DNA of 64,000 bases from Frankia sp. AiPa1 (lineage in GTDB: Bacteria > Actinomycetota > Actinomycetes > Frankiales > Frankiaceae): the NCBI RefSeq assembly GCF_023243075.1, contig NZ_JALKFZ020000002.1, positions 62,001 through 126,000 of the forward strand, written 5' to 3'. The position numbers and the translations under genes are program-made. A model generated the notes under the pieces. It did not search any database and was not told the DNA's origin. It saw only the letters and a program-made list of their open reading frames with translations. How positions within the stretch are numbered: the stretch's first letter is position 1; each line of letters opens with the position of its first letter. Below, one piece after another: positions 18,136 through 26,979 of this stretch.

Positions 18136-18965
18136 CGCCCGGTTTCACCCTGCCCGGTTCCCGTGCCCAGCCCTGCGGCACCGGCACCGGCACCGGCACC
18201 GGCGACCGTCCCTGTACCGGGCTCGGCAGCAGCGCCGATGGCAGATCCGGCGCCGGTGGCCGAGGTACTGCCCCCAGCGCTCGACGGGCCGGAGCCCGCC
18301 GGCGCGGGGCTCGCCTGCTGGCCGCCCGGAGCCGGGACGATCACGAGCACGGAGCCGCTGTCCGGTTCCCGGGACAGGACCCGGGCGCCGGGCGGCAGCG
18401 GTTCGCCCGAGGCGAGGTACCGGGGAACACCACCGGGCACCATGCCGTCCTTGGCGGCCTGGGCGGCCAGCGCCGCCGGGTCGGAGAGCTGGTCGGCCTG
18501 GACCGCCAGGGACTGCTGGGCGTCAGCCAGCGCCGTCGCCCGGTTACGCAACTTGGTCTCCTGGAAGGAACCCTCCATGAGCGCCAGGTTGAGCAGCAGC
18601 AGACCGAGCAGCCCGGCCCCGAGCAGGACGAGCAGGAGCACGACGAACGGTCCCTTACGGGCACCCGGCGGCGCCTGGCGGACCACCGTGAGCCGTACTC
18701 GCCCGGCCGCGCGCCGTGGCGCCGGCTCAAGGACGGGCGCGGTCGCCGCGGCCGTGCGGGCCGGCGCCGAGGTACGAGCCGAGGCAGAGGTACGGGCCGA
18801 GGTACGGGCCGAGGCAGCTGCGCCGCCCGGCGAGGCCGGACGGGCACCAGAGGCCGGACGGGCCGGAGAGGAGGAGGTACGGGTCGCGGGCGCCGAACGG
18901 GTCGAGGCGGCCCGGCCGGCGGCGGTGCGCTCGTCCCGGGAAAGCGGCTGCGCGGGAGCGGTCAC
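18132..18965 (-). CDS. ftsL: FtsL-like division protein
   Basis: FtsL is a bitopic scaffold of the FtsQLB complex and activates FtsWI. The 277-residue product has an N-terminal disordered region of about 100 residues with repeated SARTSA motifs. One membrane segment follows (about 106-129), then a coiled-coil ([27 protein letters not shown]) and the FtsL/DivIC-like [17 protein letters not shown] long Ala/Gly/Ser-rich C-terminal tail follows. It lies between rsmH and ftsI with 4-nt overlaps on both sides, the canonical ftsL position. Both flanking tails make it longer than typical FtsL (100-200 residues). Confidence 0.88.
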   Translation of the reverse strand: MTAPAQPLSRDERTAAGRAASTRSAPATRTSSSPARPASGARPASPGGAAASARTSARTSASARTSAPARTAAATAPVLEPAPRRAAGRVRLTVVRQAPPGARKGPFVVLLLVLLGAGLLGLLLLNLALMEGSFQETKLRNRATALADAQQSLAVQADQLSDPAALAAQAAKDGMVPGGVPRYLASGEPLPPGARVLSREPDSGSVLVIVPAPGGQQASPAPAGSGPSSAGGSTSATGAGSAIGAAAEPGTGTVAGAGAGAGAAGLGTGTGQGETGR

Positions 18966-19945
18966 GATACACCTCCGGTGGTGGGCCGGGCGGAGCCCGG
19001 GTTCGGTGCGATGCGTTCGGCGGCCCGCAGTCGGACGGAGGCCGCCCGCGGGTTGTCGGCCTTCTCCGCCTCGCTCGCGGGCTCGGCGCCGCGGGTCAGC
19101 CAGCGCAGCCGGGGCGCGGCGCCGGCCGGGATGACGGGCATCTCCGGCGGCACCAGCACCTGGGCGTAGGGCGCCAGCCGCTGCTTGACGATCCGGTCCT
19201 CCAGGGAGTGGTAGGACAGGACGACGAGGCGCCCACCGACGCCGAGTGCGTCGAACGCGGCGGGCACCGCCCGGGCGAGCACGTCCAGCTCGGTGTTGAC
19301 CTCGATGCGCAGCGCCTGGAAGGTGCGCTTGGCGGGGTTGCCGCCGCTACGCCGCGCGGGCGCGGGAATCGCGTCGCGGACCAGCTCGACGAGGCGCGCC
19401 GAGGTGGTGAACGGCGCGTCCGTCCGAGCCCGCACGATCGAGTCCGCGATGCGCCGGGCGAACCGCTCCTCGCCGTAGTGGCGCAGGATCCGGGTAAGCC
19501 CCGCCGCGTCGTAGGTGTTGAGGATGTCCGCGGCCGTCTGTCCGCCACCCGTGCCCCCGTCCATCCGCATGTCCAGCGGTGCGTCCCGGGAGTAGGCGAA
19601 GCCCCGCTCGTCCGTGTCGAGCTGCAACGAGGACACGCCTAGGTCGAACAGCACGCCCTGCACCGTGGGCCGACCCAGGCGCGCGAGGACCTCGTCGATC
19701 TCGTCGTAGACGGCGTGGACGAGGTGGAACCGCCCGGGCGCGAGGACGCGCAGGCGCCGCTCACTGTGCGCGAGTGCCTCGGGGTCCCGGTCCAGACCGA
19801 TCACCTCGAGCTCGGGGAACCGGTCGAGCATCGCGGCGGTATGCCCACCGAGCCCCACCGTCGCGTCCACCACCACCGACCCCGGCATGGTCAGGGCCGA
19901 GGCCAGCAGGTCGAGGACACGGTCGGTCAGCACCGGCGTGTGCAT
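18962..19945 (-). CDS. rsmH: 16S rRNA (cytosine-1402-N4)-methyltransferase RsmH (MraW)
   Basis: RsmH methylates C1402 of 16S rRNA using SAM, tuning start-codon selection. The 327-residue protein begins [14 protein letters not shown] and has the SAM motif [55 protein letters not shown] and the [11 protein letters not shown] block. The end, with [29 protein letters not shown], is typical. Its stop overlaps the ftsL start by 4 nt. It is separated from mraZ by 330 nt containing a strong hairpin, so expression relative to mraZ may be set there. Confidence 0.97.
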   Translation of the reverse strand: MHTPVLTDRVLDLLASALTMPGSVVVDATVGLGGHTAAMLDRFPELEVIGLDRDPEALAHSERRLRVLAPGRFHLVHAVYDEIDEVLARLGRPTVQGVLFDLGVSSLQLDTDERGFAYSRDAPLDMRMDGGTGGGQTAADILNTYDAAGLTRILRHYGEERFARRIADSIVRARTDAPFTTSARLVELVRDAIPAPARRSGGNPAKRTFQALRIEVNTELDVLARAVPAAFDALGVGGRLVVLSYHSLEDRIVKQRLAPYAQVLVPPEMPVIPAGAAPRLRWLTRGAEPASEAEKADNPRAASVRLRAAERIAPNPGSARPTTGGVS

Positions 19946-19991
19946 CGCGTTCAGTGCCGGGCCTCCTCGACCGCTCGTGGACCTCGTCTAC

Positions 19992-20019
19992 CAGGCCGGT
20001 GCCTGCCAGGCATGGCCTG
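19992..20019. repeat. Long hairpin in the mraZ-rsmH intergenic region
   Basis: The 19946-20275 gap has no convincing gene. It contains a nested inverted repeat: CAGGCC (19992-19997) pairs with GGCCTG (20014-20019) and TGCCTG (20000-20005) with CAGGCA (20007-20012), with only 1-2 unpaired bases between the two stems. No T-tract follows. It could attenuate or process the mraZ-rsmH transcript. Confidence 0.5.
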
Positions 20020-20275
20020 TCCGCGGGCACGGCCTCCCTGGAGGGGTGTCTTCTAGATGTGCGTGACGGGCTCGTCGCAGTGCGGCGACGCACCCGGGCG
20101 CGGCGCACGGGCACCACAGGCGGCGGACCGGTGACCCCCGACAGCGGCAGCGCTGCCCGGCGCCGACGACCACACCCGCCACACGCCGGCCGCCGGGGAA
20201 GGGGTGGCCGGTGCACGCGGACACGGTGCGGGCGCAGGTGGCCTGCGGCACGCGGATCGCGAGGTCCGGGGCGAC

Positions 20276-20707
20276 TCAGATCACTCCGGGCAGGACCTCC
20301 TCGGACAGCTCGGCGAAGGACTCTTCCTGGCTTTCCAGGTAGGCGGCCCAACGTTCGGCGGCCCAGACCTCGACGCGAGTGTTCGCCCCGTTCACGACGC
20401 ACTCGCGGGCAAGCCCCGCGTAGGCGCGCAGCGGGGCGGGGATGGTGATCCGCCCCTGCTTGTCCGGCGCGTCATCGGCGGCCGACGAGAAGAAGATCCG
20501 GCTGTAGTCACGCAGCGCCTTGGCGGTGGCCGGAGCCGTACGCAGGGACTCGCTGATCCGGGTGAACTCCGCGATCGGGAAGACGTACAGGCAGCGCTCC
20601 TGCCCCTTGGTGATCACAAGTCCCCCCTCCAACTCGTCCCGGAACTTCGCGGGCAGGGTCAGCCGCCCCTTGTCGTCGAGCCGTGGCGTGTGACTGCCGA
20701 GGAACAC
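20276..20707 (-). CDS. mraZ: Transcriptional regulator MraZ
   Basis: MraZ is a DNA-binding repressor of the dcw cluster. The 143-residue protein starts [14 protein letters not shown] and carries two SpoVT-AbrB half-domains, seen as [14 protein letters not shown] and [13 protein letters not shown], each followed by the family's conserved Tyr/Phe-rich strand ([22 protein letters not shown]). Length is normal. It starts at GTG 20707 with a GGAGG-like sequence upstream. It is the first gene of the leftward dcw operon and probably binds the four GTGG repeats at 20781-20820. Confidence 0.97.
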   Translation of the reverse strand: MFLGSHTPRLDDKGRLTLPAKFRDELEGGLVITKGQERCLYVFPIAEFTRISESLRTAPATAKALRDYSRIFFSSAADDAPDKQGRITIPAPLRAYAGLARECVVNGANTRVEVWAAERWAAYLESQEESFAELSEEVLPGVI

Positions 20708-20780
20708 GGCGCCCTCGGCCTCCCCGCCACTACCCGGGAGGAGGGCGCCTGGTCACCCAGGACGGCCACCCGAGTGCCGA

Positions 20781-20820
20781 TGCCCCCCACTACGCACCAC
20801 TCTACTCCACTCCCCCCCAC
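20781..20820 (-). promoter_or_regulatory. Candidate MraZ operator: four GTGG repeats, 10-bp period
   Basis: On the minus strand the 40 bp divide into four 10-mers, each starting GTGG: GTGGGGGGGA, GTGGAGTAGA, GTGGTGCGTA, GTGGGGGGCA. MraZ of E. coli is known to bind TGGGN repeats spaced 5 nt apart, also a 10-bp period. The array is 74-113 nt upstream of mraZ, between it and the likely promoter. Confidence 0.65.
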
Positions 20821-20899
20821 CCAACACCCCCTCGACACCCCGCCCCAACCCTCCAGGAACACTCCATCAGCGGGCGGCCGCTATGCCCTGTTACGGGGT

Positions 20900-20927
20900 G
20901 GTATAAACCGCGAAAAACCGGCGGTAA
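20900..20927 (-). promoter_or_regulatory. Possible mraZ/dcw promoter
   Basis: Read leftward, TTACCG (20927-20922) and TATACC (20905-20900) are separated by 16 nt in a locally AT-richer patch, a fair match to a housekeeping actinobacterial promoter. Transcription would begin near 20890, upstream of the GTGG array. The -35 match is weak. Confidence 0.4.
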
Positions 20928-21352
20928 ACCCCCCTACCTGCAACGGCGTTGTCGACTGGTTCGCACGTCGGTGGAACGGCCCCGGCCCGGGCGGGCGACC
21001 CTCACCCGGGGGTCCGCCCGGACCTCGGCGCCGGCCGGACGACCCCGTATCGCCGGCTTGTCATCAGTCCGTTACCTATCCGATCAGGAAGGAGAATCCC
21101 GACCACCGGCGCCTGTGGGGCCCCCGCGGATGTCACACTCGGAAGGAACGGGCTCCGCCGGAACCGGCCGCGCACCGCCCGGCGTCGGTCGCCCGTCCGC
21201 GCGCGGTCGGCTGCCGAGCGCGCCGCCGTCACGACACCCGGACGACCTGGGCACCCGAACGACCTGTGCGCTCAAAGGATCTGGGACTTGGACGACTCGG
21301 GCACTCGAATGACCTGGCATCCGTAGGACACGCTCCCGAAGGGGGGAAACTG
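20928..21352. other. Divergent mraZ-moxR spacer
   Basis: This gene-free stretch carries the promoter side of the moxR operon. Its only clear structure is a degenerate 17-bp tandem repeat at 21234-21317. The open frames crossing it lack coding character. Confidence 0.6.
21234..21317 (+). repeat. Degenerate 17-bp tandem array upstream of moxR
   Basis: Five units of 16-17 bp are recognisable. The best are ACACCCGGACGACCTGG (21234), GCACCCGAACGACCTGT (21251) and GCACTCGAATGACCTGG (21301); two weaker copies lie between. The array ends about 36 nt before the moxR start. Confidence 0.65.
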
Positions 21353-22381
21353 GTGGTGACCGACCCTGGTCTGCGTCACTGGCGCGACCCGGTGACCGAC
21401 ATCGGTCATCTCGCCGACGTCGCCGGGCGCGTGCGCGCCTCGGTCGAGACCGTCATCGACGGCAAGGGCGAGGCGATCACCACCGCGCTCGTCGTGCTGC
21501 TCGCCGAGGGCCACCTCCTCATCGAGGACGTGCCCGGCGTCGGCAAGACGATGCTGGCCAAGGCGCTGGCCCGTTCGATCGACGCACGGGTGCGGCGGAT
21601 CCAGTTCACCCCCGACCTGCTGCCCAGCGACGTCACCGGCGTGAGCGTCTACAACCAGGGCACCCGGGACTTCGAGTTCCGCCCCGGCCCGGTCTTCGCG
21701 AACATCGTCGTCGGCGACGAGATCAACCGCGCCGAGCCCAAGGCACAGTCCGCCCTGCTGGAATGCATGGAGGAGCACCAGGTCACCGTCGATGGCATCA
21801 CCTACCGGCTGGAGTCGCCGTTCATGGTGATCGCGACCCAGAACCCGGTGGAGATGGAGGGCACCCGCGCACTGCCCGAGGCCCAGCGGGACCGGTTCAC
21901 CGCCCGGATCTCGATGGGCTACCCGTCACCCGCGGCCGAGATGGCGATGCTCGACTCCCACGGCCGCGCCAACCCGCTCGCCGGCGTCTCGCCGGTCACC
22001 GACGCCGCCGAGGTCGCCCGCCTCATCTCCCTGGTGCGCACGGTGCACGTCTCCCCCGAGGTCCGCCAGTACATCGTCGATCTCGTCGGCGGCACCCGCA
22101 CGCATCCCGACGTGGCGCTGGGCGCATCCCCGCGCGCGGCGCTGCATCTCATCCGATCCGCGCGGGCGCGGGCGGCGCTGGAAGAGCGGGCCTTCGTGCT
22201 GCCCGACGACGTCCAGGCCATGGCCATCCCGGTGCTGGCCCACCGGTTGCTCGCCCATCCGGAGATCCTGCTCTCCGGCGAGCCGGCGACGGACATCTGC
22301 ACCCGTGTCCTGGCCGACATCCTGGATCGGGTGCCCCTTGTGCGGCCCGGCGGGGCACGCCCGCCGCGGCACGGCCGTTAG
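21353..22381 (+). CDS. MoxR-family AAA+ ATPase
   Basis: MoxR ATPases are chaperone-like AAA+ proteins that act with DUF58 and VWA/transglutaminase partners. The 342-residue protein has Walker A DVPGVGKTMLAKA, Walker B VVGDEINRAEPKAQSALLE, sensor ATQNPVEMEGT and the arginine-finger region ALPEAQRDRFTARI. I chose GTG 21353 (a second GTG follows at 21356) because a purine-rich GGGGGGAAA lies just before it; the open frame extends upstream without family similarity. It leads a rightward operon with DUF58 (8 nt gap) and a transglutaminase-like gene, the usual actinobacterial trio upstream of mraZ. Confidence 0.93.
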   Translation: MVTDPGLRHWRDPVTDIGHLADVAGRVRASVETVIDGKGEAITTALVVLLAEGHLLIEDVPGVGKTMLAKALARSIDARVRRIQFTPDLLPSDVTGVSVYNQGTRDFEFRPGPVFANIVVGDEINRAEPKAQSALLECMEEHQVTVDGITYRLESPFMVIATQNPVEMEGTRALPEAQRDRFTARISMGYPSPAAEMAMLDSHGRANPLAGVSPVTDAAEVARLISLVRTVHVSPEVRQYIVDLVGGTRTHPDVALGASPRAALHLIRSARARAALEERAFVLPDDVQAMAIPVLAHRLLAHPEILLSGEPATDICTRVLADILDRVPLVRPGGARPPRHGR

Positions 22382-22389
22382 AGCTCCGG

Positions 22390-23832
22390 GTGCGGGACTT
22401 CGTCGCGGCGCTGCGTGGCCTGACCATCCGGGGGCGTTCGTTCCTTGCGGCCGGGGCGGCCTGCATCGTGTCCGCGGTTCTGCTCGGAGAGCAGGACCTG
22501 CTCCGCATCGGCATCCTGCTGGCGAGCCTCCCGCTGGCCGCGGCCGCGGTCGTCTCCCGTACCCGCTACCGGTTGTCGTGCACCCGGCGGCTCGAGCCAC
22601 GCCGCGTCACCGTCGGCGACCGGGTGGCCGTACGAATCCAGATGGAGAACGTCAGCCGCTCGCCCTCCTCGGTCCTGCTCGTCGAGGACACCGCCGGTTC
22701 CGGGCTCGGCGGCGGAGCCCGATTCGTTCTCGACCGGGTCGAGCCCGGCGGTCGGCGTGACCTTTCCTATGCGCTGCGGGCGGCGGCGCGGGGGCGGTAC
22801 CAGATCGGCCCGATGGCGATCCGCCTCGGCGACCCGTTCGGCCTGTGCGAGCTCTCGCGCAGTTTCCGCAGCCTTGACGAGCTCGTCGTGGCCCCGGCGA
22901 TCGAGCGGCTCCCGTCAGCTCGGCCGCACGGGTTCGCCAGCCAGCACGCCGAACAGCGCCGTACCAGCGGCCCTGCCGGCGACGACGAGTCCACCACCCG
23001 CCCGTATCGCTCGGGCGACGACCTGCGCAAGGTGCACTGGAAGACGACGGCGCGCTCCGGCGAGCTGATGGTCCGCCGGGAGGAGCACCCGCACACCAGC
23101 GCCGCCACGATCCTGCTCGACACCCGGGCCCGAGCCTGGCCCGGCGCCGCCGACTCGGATGCCTTCGAGTGGGCGGTCAGCGCGGTGGGCGGAATCGGCC
23201 TGCACCTGGCCCGCAGCGGAAACCGAGTCCGTCTGATCACCGACCGTGGCCCGGTCACCACCATCGCCGGGACGGCCGTGTCCGGGTTGCTCGACGAGCT
23301 GTCCACACTCACCCCCTCGAACGCCGAGTCCCTGCATCCCGCGCTCGCCGCGATGCGCCGCCCCGGCGCTGATCGGGGCGCGATGATTGTGGCGGTGCTG
23401 GGGCGAACCGAACCGGCTCTGGCCAAGGTCCTGTGCGGGCTGCGCCCTGCCGGGGCGCCGGCGATCGCCGTGCTGGTGGACGTGACCAGCTGGGATCCCG
23501 CGCAGGCTCCCGCGTCGGCCGAGGGCGAAGATGCCACCGTGCGGACCATGCTGTCGCGCGCCGGGTGGGCCGTGATCGTCGCGCCGCGCGGGGCGCGTCT
23601 GGCCGCGTTGTGGCCGGGTGGCGGCGGGTCGTCCGCGCGCGGCCGGGGCGGCGGCACGACCGGCACCAGAAACAGCGGCCGGGCAGCCTGGGGTCAGGCC
23701 GCGCGACCGGGTGCCGCGGCCGGCCTCGGCGTGGCACCCGAACCGCCCGGCCGGGCAGGTCCGGGCGGTCCCGGTTTCCCGGTCGGCCCCGACGGGCCGG
23801 CGATCCCGGCTGGATCCGGGGTCCAGCGGTGA
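22390..23832 (+). CDS. DUF58 domain protein
   Basis: The 480-residue protein has two N-terminal membrane segments (about 15-55), an Ig-like beta region, then the DUF58 core with its signature STTRPYRSGDDLRKVHWKTTARSGELMVRREE around residue 200. The core has a vWA-like fold. DUF58 proteins are conserved partners of MoxR ATPases, but the biochemical role is unknown. The C-terminal 80 residues are Gly/Pro-rich. The start GTG 22390 is chosen from the family N-terminus; the ribosome-binding site is weak. The stop overlaps the next start by 4 nt. Confidence 0.88.
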   Translation: MRDFVAALRGLTIRGRSFLAAGAACIVSAVLLGEQDLLRIGILLASLPLAAAAVVSRTRYRLSCTRRLEPRRVTVGDRVAVRIQMENVSRSPSSVLLVEDTAGSGLGGGARFVLDRVEPGGRRDLSYALRAAARGRYQIGPMAIRLGDPFGLCELSRSFRSLDELVVAPAIERLPSARPHGFASQHAEQRRTSGPAGDDESTTRPYRSGDDLRKVHWKTTARSGELMVRREEHPHTSAATILLDTRARAWPGAADSDAFEWAVSAVGGIGLHLARSGNRVRLITDRGPVTTIAGTAVSGLLDELSTLTPSNAESLHPALAAMRRPGADRGAMIVAVLGRTEPALAKVLCGLRPAGAPAIAVLVDVTSWDPAQAPASAEGEDATVRTMLSRAGWAVIVAPRGARLAALWPGGGGSSARGRGGGTTGTRNSGRAAWGQAARPGAAAGLGVAPEPPGRAGPGGPGFPVGPDGPAIPAGSGVQR

Positions 23833-26369
23833 ACACCCGCCTGATACCCACCGCGGTCAGCGCGGGAGCCTGCCTGCTGTCGACCAGCGCGCTGTCACGG
23901 CTGTTCGATGGGACCCGTTGGTGGCTGGTCCCGGTGGCGATCGCGGTGGTCGTCGCCGTGTCGACAGCGGCGGCGAGCCGGCTACTGCGGCTGCCGGTCG
24001 CGGCACGGTTGCTGGTGAGCCTCGCCGGCCTCGTCGTCACCGTGACCGCGCTGAGCGCCCGTGGCACGGCGGTGCTCGGGGTGATCCCGACCCCGCTGAC
24101 CGTGCGCACCCTTCGCGCGCTCATCAGCGACGGCGGCTCGGACATCTCCCGGCTGGCCACTCCGGTACCGCACCGGCCCGGCCTGGTGGTGCTTATCGTC
24201 GTCGGCGTCTACCTCACGACCATGCTCGTCGAGCTGATCGTGGTGACCCTGGAACGCCCAACGCTGGGCGGGCTGCCGCTACTGGCCCTGTATGCCGTGT
24301 CCGCCGCCATCCTGCCCGGCGGTGTCGGCGCCGTGCCGTTCCTGCTCGGCACGGTGAGCTTCGTCGGACTGCTGCTGCTCGACGGGCGACTGGCGGTCGG
24401 CCGGTGGGGGCGAACCGTGTCCGCCGGCGCGAGCGCCGAGCGGCGCGCCGGCGAGCCCTTCGGACCTCGGGCGGCCGTGACCGCGCTTGGGGTGTCCCTC
24501 GTCGCGTTGCTGGTCGCGTTTACGGTGCCTCTGGGGCTGCCGTCTCTCGACGGCGCCGGTCTGGTGTCCCGCAAAAGCGGCTACGGCGCCGGGGACGGGC
24601 CAAGCTCCGCCAGTGTCGTGCAGCCGATCGTGTCGGTCAGCCAGCAGCTGCACGCCGATGCCACTGTCCCATTGCTGCGGGTGACGACCAGCACCCCGCG
24701 TTACCTGCGTCTGACGGCGCTGGAGAACTTCGACGGCCAGCTGTTCACCCTGCGCGCGCTCAACGCCACCCGCGACGACCGGGTCAGCGAGGGCCTGCCG
24801 AAACCGCAGGTGGGCGGGCAGACCGCCACCACCAGCGCCGACATCTCGGTCGCCAGCCGGTTCAACGAGCTGTACCTGCCCGTTCCCGGCATCCCAACAA
24901 AGATCAAGGGCCTGGCCGGCGACTGGCGCCTCGCCAGCCCCACCGGAACGATCTTCTCTACTCGGACGTCGACGGCCGGTGCGAGCTACCAGGTCGAGGC
25001 GGTGATTCCGAACCCGACCCGGACCCAGCTGGAGTCGGCGACCGGCTCCGTCCCGGCGAGCCTGACGGTCGACACCGCGCTGCCGTCGGACCTCGACAAC
25101 CGGCTGCGTGGCCTGCTCGCCACCATCACCCAGGACGCCCGCACCACCTATGACAAGGTGTACGCGGTCCAGGAGTACCTGCGCAGCTCGGTGTTCACCT
25201 ACGACCTTCAGGGCGCGCCCACCACGCAGGAGGGAGCCCTCGCCAGGTTCCTGTTCGTGACGCACCGTGGCTACTGCGAGCAGTTCGCCTCGGCGATGAC
25301 CGTACTGGTGCGGATGCTGGGCGTACCCGCGCGGGTGGCGATCGGTTTCGTGCCAGGTGAACGGCAGCCCGACGGCAGCTACCTGGTCACCAACCGCCAG
25401 GCGCACGCCTGGCCCGAGGTCTGGTTCCCCACCCTGGGCTGGCTCGGATTCGAACCGACCCGCCGCGCCGACGGCGCGACCACCACCCCCACCTACGCCC
25501 CGGCCGGCGTCGCGGACCCGGATGGTTTGGGGCTCGCACCCGGGCCGCAGTCCCAGGTCGCACCCGAGCCCGAACCGACCACCGGCGCGCAGACAGATCC
25601 GACGCCGTCGCCGACCCCAACCGTCGGCGACGGCGCATCGGACACCCCGACGGGTGCCCCCATCGACGCCAGGGGCTCTGGCCTGCCCACGTGGACCCTC
25701 GCCCTGCTGGTCGCCGCGGCGCCGCTGCTGCTCCTGCTGAGCGTGCCGGCGCTGGTGCGCCTGCGGCGCCGGCGGGCCCGGCTGCGTCCCGGTCGGCATG
25801 CCGGTGGACCCGGCCCGGCCACGGATCCGGGCGGTTCCGTCGGCCAGGTGCACGATGCCTGGGCGGAGCTGCTGGACGTCGCTGCCGACCTGGGGATCAC
25901 GATCCGGCCCAGCGACTCCCCACGGGGCGGGATCACCCGGTTGGCCAGCTACCTGGATGCCGAGCCGGCCGAGCGCGGCCCGGTCGAACCCGCCTCACCG
26001 CTGCCGTCCGCCTACCCGCAGGCGCGCGAGGCGCTGGAGCGGCTCGCGGCGGCCGAGGAGCGAGCCCGCTATGCGCCCGCCGATCTCGCCGGGCCGCCAC
26101 CGCCCGCCGAGATCACGAAGGACGTCATGGTCGCGACGGAAACTCTGTGGTCGGTCGCCCCGCGTGGCCGGCGGATCATGGCACGTCTGGCGCCCCCGTC
26201 GGTACTGCGCGGCGGTCGCGACGGTGCGAGTCGCTTCCGACGCTCACCCCAGGTCACCGAGGACTCTGGCCACGCCAGCGCCGATCAGGCGGATCCCACC
26301 GGCGCCCGGGCCCCGGACCGCACGGACACCGAAACCGGGTCGCAACCGGTCGTCACCAACTGCCGCTGA
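23829..26369 (+). CDS. TgpA-like membrane transglutaminase/protease homologue (DUF3488-transglutaminase)
   Basis: The 846-residue protein has about six N-terminal membrane segments (roughly residues 5-235) and an external transglutaminase-like domain. Cys483 in GYCEQFA and His526 in AHAWPEVW are present. The third triad position, usually Asp, is Glu542 in FEPT. A further membrane segment (WTLALLVAAAPLLLLLSVPALV) and a cytoplasmic DUF4129-like tail follow. TgpA-type proteins act outside the membrane on unknown substrates, perhaps wall or membrane proteins. GTG start overlaps the DUF58 stop (GTGA), completing the MoxR-DUF58-TgpA operon. Confidence 0.9.
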   Translation: MNTRLIPTAVSAGACLLSTSALSRLFDGTRWWLVPVAIAVVVAVSTAAASRLLRLPVAARLLVSLAGLVVTVTALSARGTAVLGVIPTPLTVRTLRALISDGGSDISRLATPVPHRPGLVVLIVVGVYLTTMLVELIVVTLERPTLGGLPLLALYAVSAAILPGGVGAVPFLLGTVSFVGLLLLDGRLAVGRWGRTVSAGASAERRAGEPFGPRAAVTALGVSLVALLVAFTVPLGLPSLDGAGLVSRKSGYGAGDGPSSASVVQPIVSVSQQLHADATVPLLRVTTSTPRYLRLTALENFDGQLFTLRALNATRDDRVSEGLPKPQVGGQTATTSADISVASRFNELYLPVPGIPTKIKGLAGDWRLASPTGTIFSTRTSTAGASYQVEAVIPNPTRTQLESATGSVPASLTVDTALPSDLDNRLRGLLATITQDARTTYDKVYAVQEYLRSSVFTYDLQGAPTTQEGALARFLFVTHRGYCEQFASAMTVLVRMLGVPARVAIGFVPGERQPDGSYLVTNRQAHAWPEVWFPTLGWLGFEPTRRADGATTTPTYAPAGVADPDGLGLAPGPQSQVAPEPEPTTGAQTDPTPSPTPTVGDGASDTPTGAPIDARGSGLPTWTLALLVAAAPLLLLLSVPALVRLRRRRARLRPGRHAGGPGPATDPGGSVGQVHDAWAELLDVAADLGITIRPSDSPRGGITRLASYLDAEPAERGPVEPASPLPSAYPQAREALERLAAAEERARYAPADLAGPPPPAEITKDVMVATETLWSVAPRGRRIMARLAPPSVLRGGRDGASRFRRSPQVTEDSGHASADQADPTGARAPDRTDTETGSQPVVTNCR

Positions 26370-26414
26370 GAACTGGCGCCACGCAACGCCGGGCAGGTTC
26401 AGGGGCGGGCAGGT

Positions 26415-26825
26415 TCAGGGGCGGTCTTCCCAGCGGCGGCGCCAGCGCTCCTCCACCCGTTCCATGAACGACGCCCGGACCCGAGGACGGGACTTCCCGC
26501 CGCGGATTCGACCGGCCGGACGGCGCCCTCCCGTCTCCCGGCCGCTGATCCGCCGCAGGTCGGCGGCGCCGCGCAGGGCGGCCAAGAGCATCATCACGAA
26601 CCCGAGGATGCCCAGGATGACGGTGAGCGGCACCCGATTGAGCACGACGCCGACAACCAGAACCGCGAGCCCGAGCAGGAAGACGACCGCGCTACGACGC
26701 ACCCGGCGCAACAGGTAGGTGCGGGGGTCCGTCGACCGGACCGCGCTGGCGAACTTTGGATCATCCTCGACGAGAGCGCGCTCGATTTGCTCCAGAAGGC
26801 GCTGCTCGTTCTCCGAGAGCGGCAT
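26415..26825 (-). CDS. DUF3040 small membrane protein
   Basis: The 136-residue protein begins MPLSENEQRLLEQIERALVEDDPKFA, the signature of DUF3040, an actinobacteria-specific family of unknown function. Two adjacent membrane segments follow (about 45-62 and 66-84), then a strongly basic C-terminus. It starts at ATG 26825. It lies downstream of dinB on the same strand (154 nt gap). Function is unknown; the family often sits near dcw genes, mraZ and dinB. Confidence 0.92.
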   Translation of the reverse strand: MPLSENEQRLLEQIERALVEDDPKFASAVRSTDPRTYLLRRVRRSAVVFLLGLAVLVVGVVLNRVPLTVILGILGFVMMLLAALRGAADLRRISGRETGGRRPAGRIRGGKSRPRVRASFMERVEERWRRRWEDRP

Positions 26826-26979
26826 CGACGCTCCTCCCACGACCTCAGACCCGCGGGGACGGGCCCGCACAACCAAGAATAGGCGTGCCGCGACGACTGC
26901 GGTAGGCAACCCGTCATGACGGCCGGAACCGCGGCATTCCCTCTTCTCCCTACCGTGCCCGAAGCCGCGCCGTTCATAC

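Noticed and set aside
20204-21352. Upstream extension of the first moxR frame (about 380 codons)
   Set aside because: Crosses mraZ antisense and the GTGG array; composition is non-coding and a start with ribosome-binding site exists at 21353.
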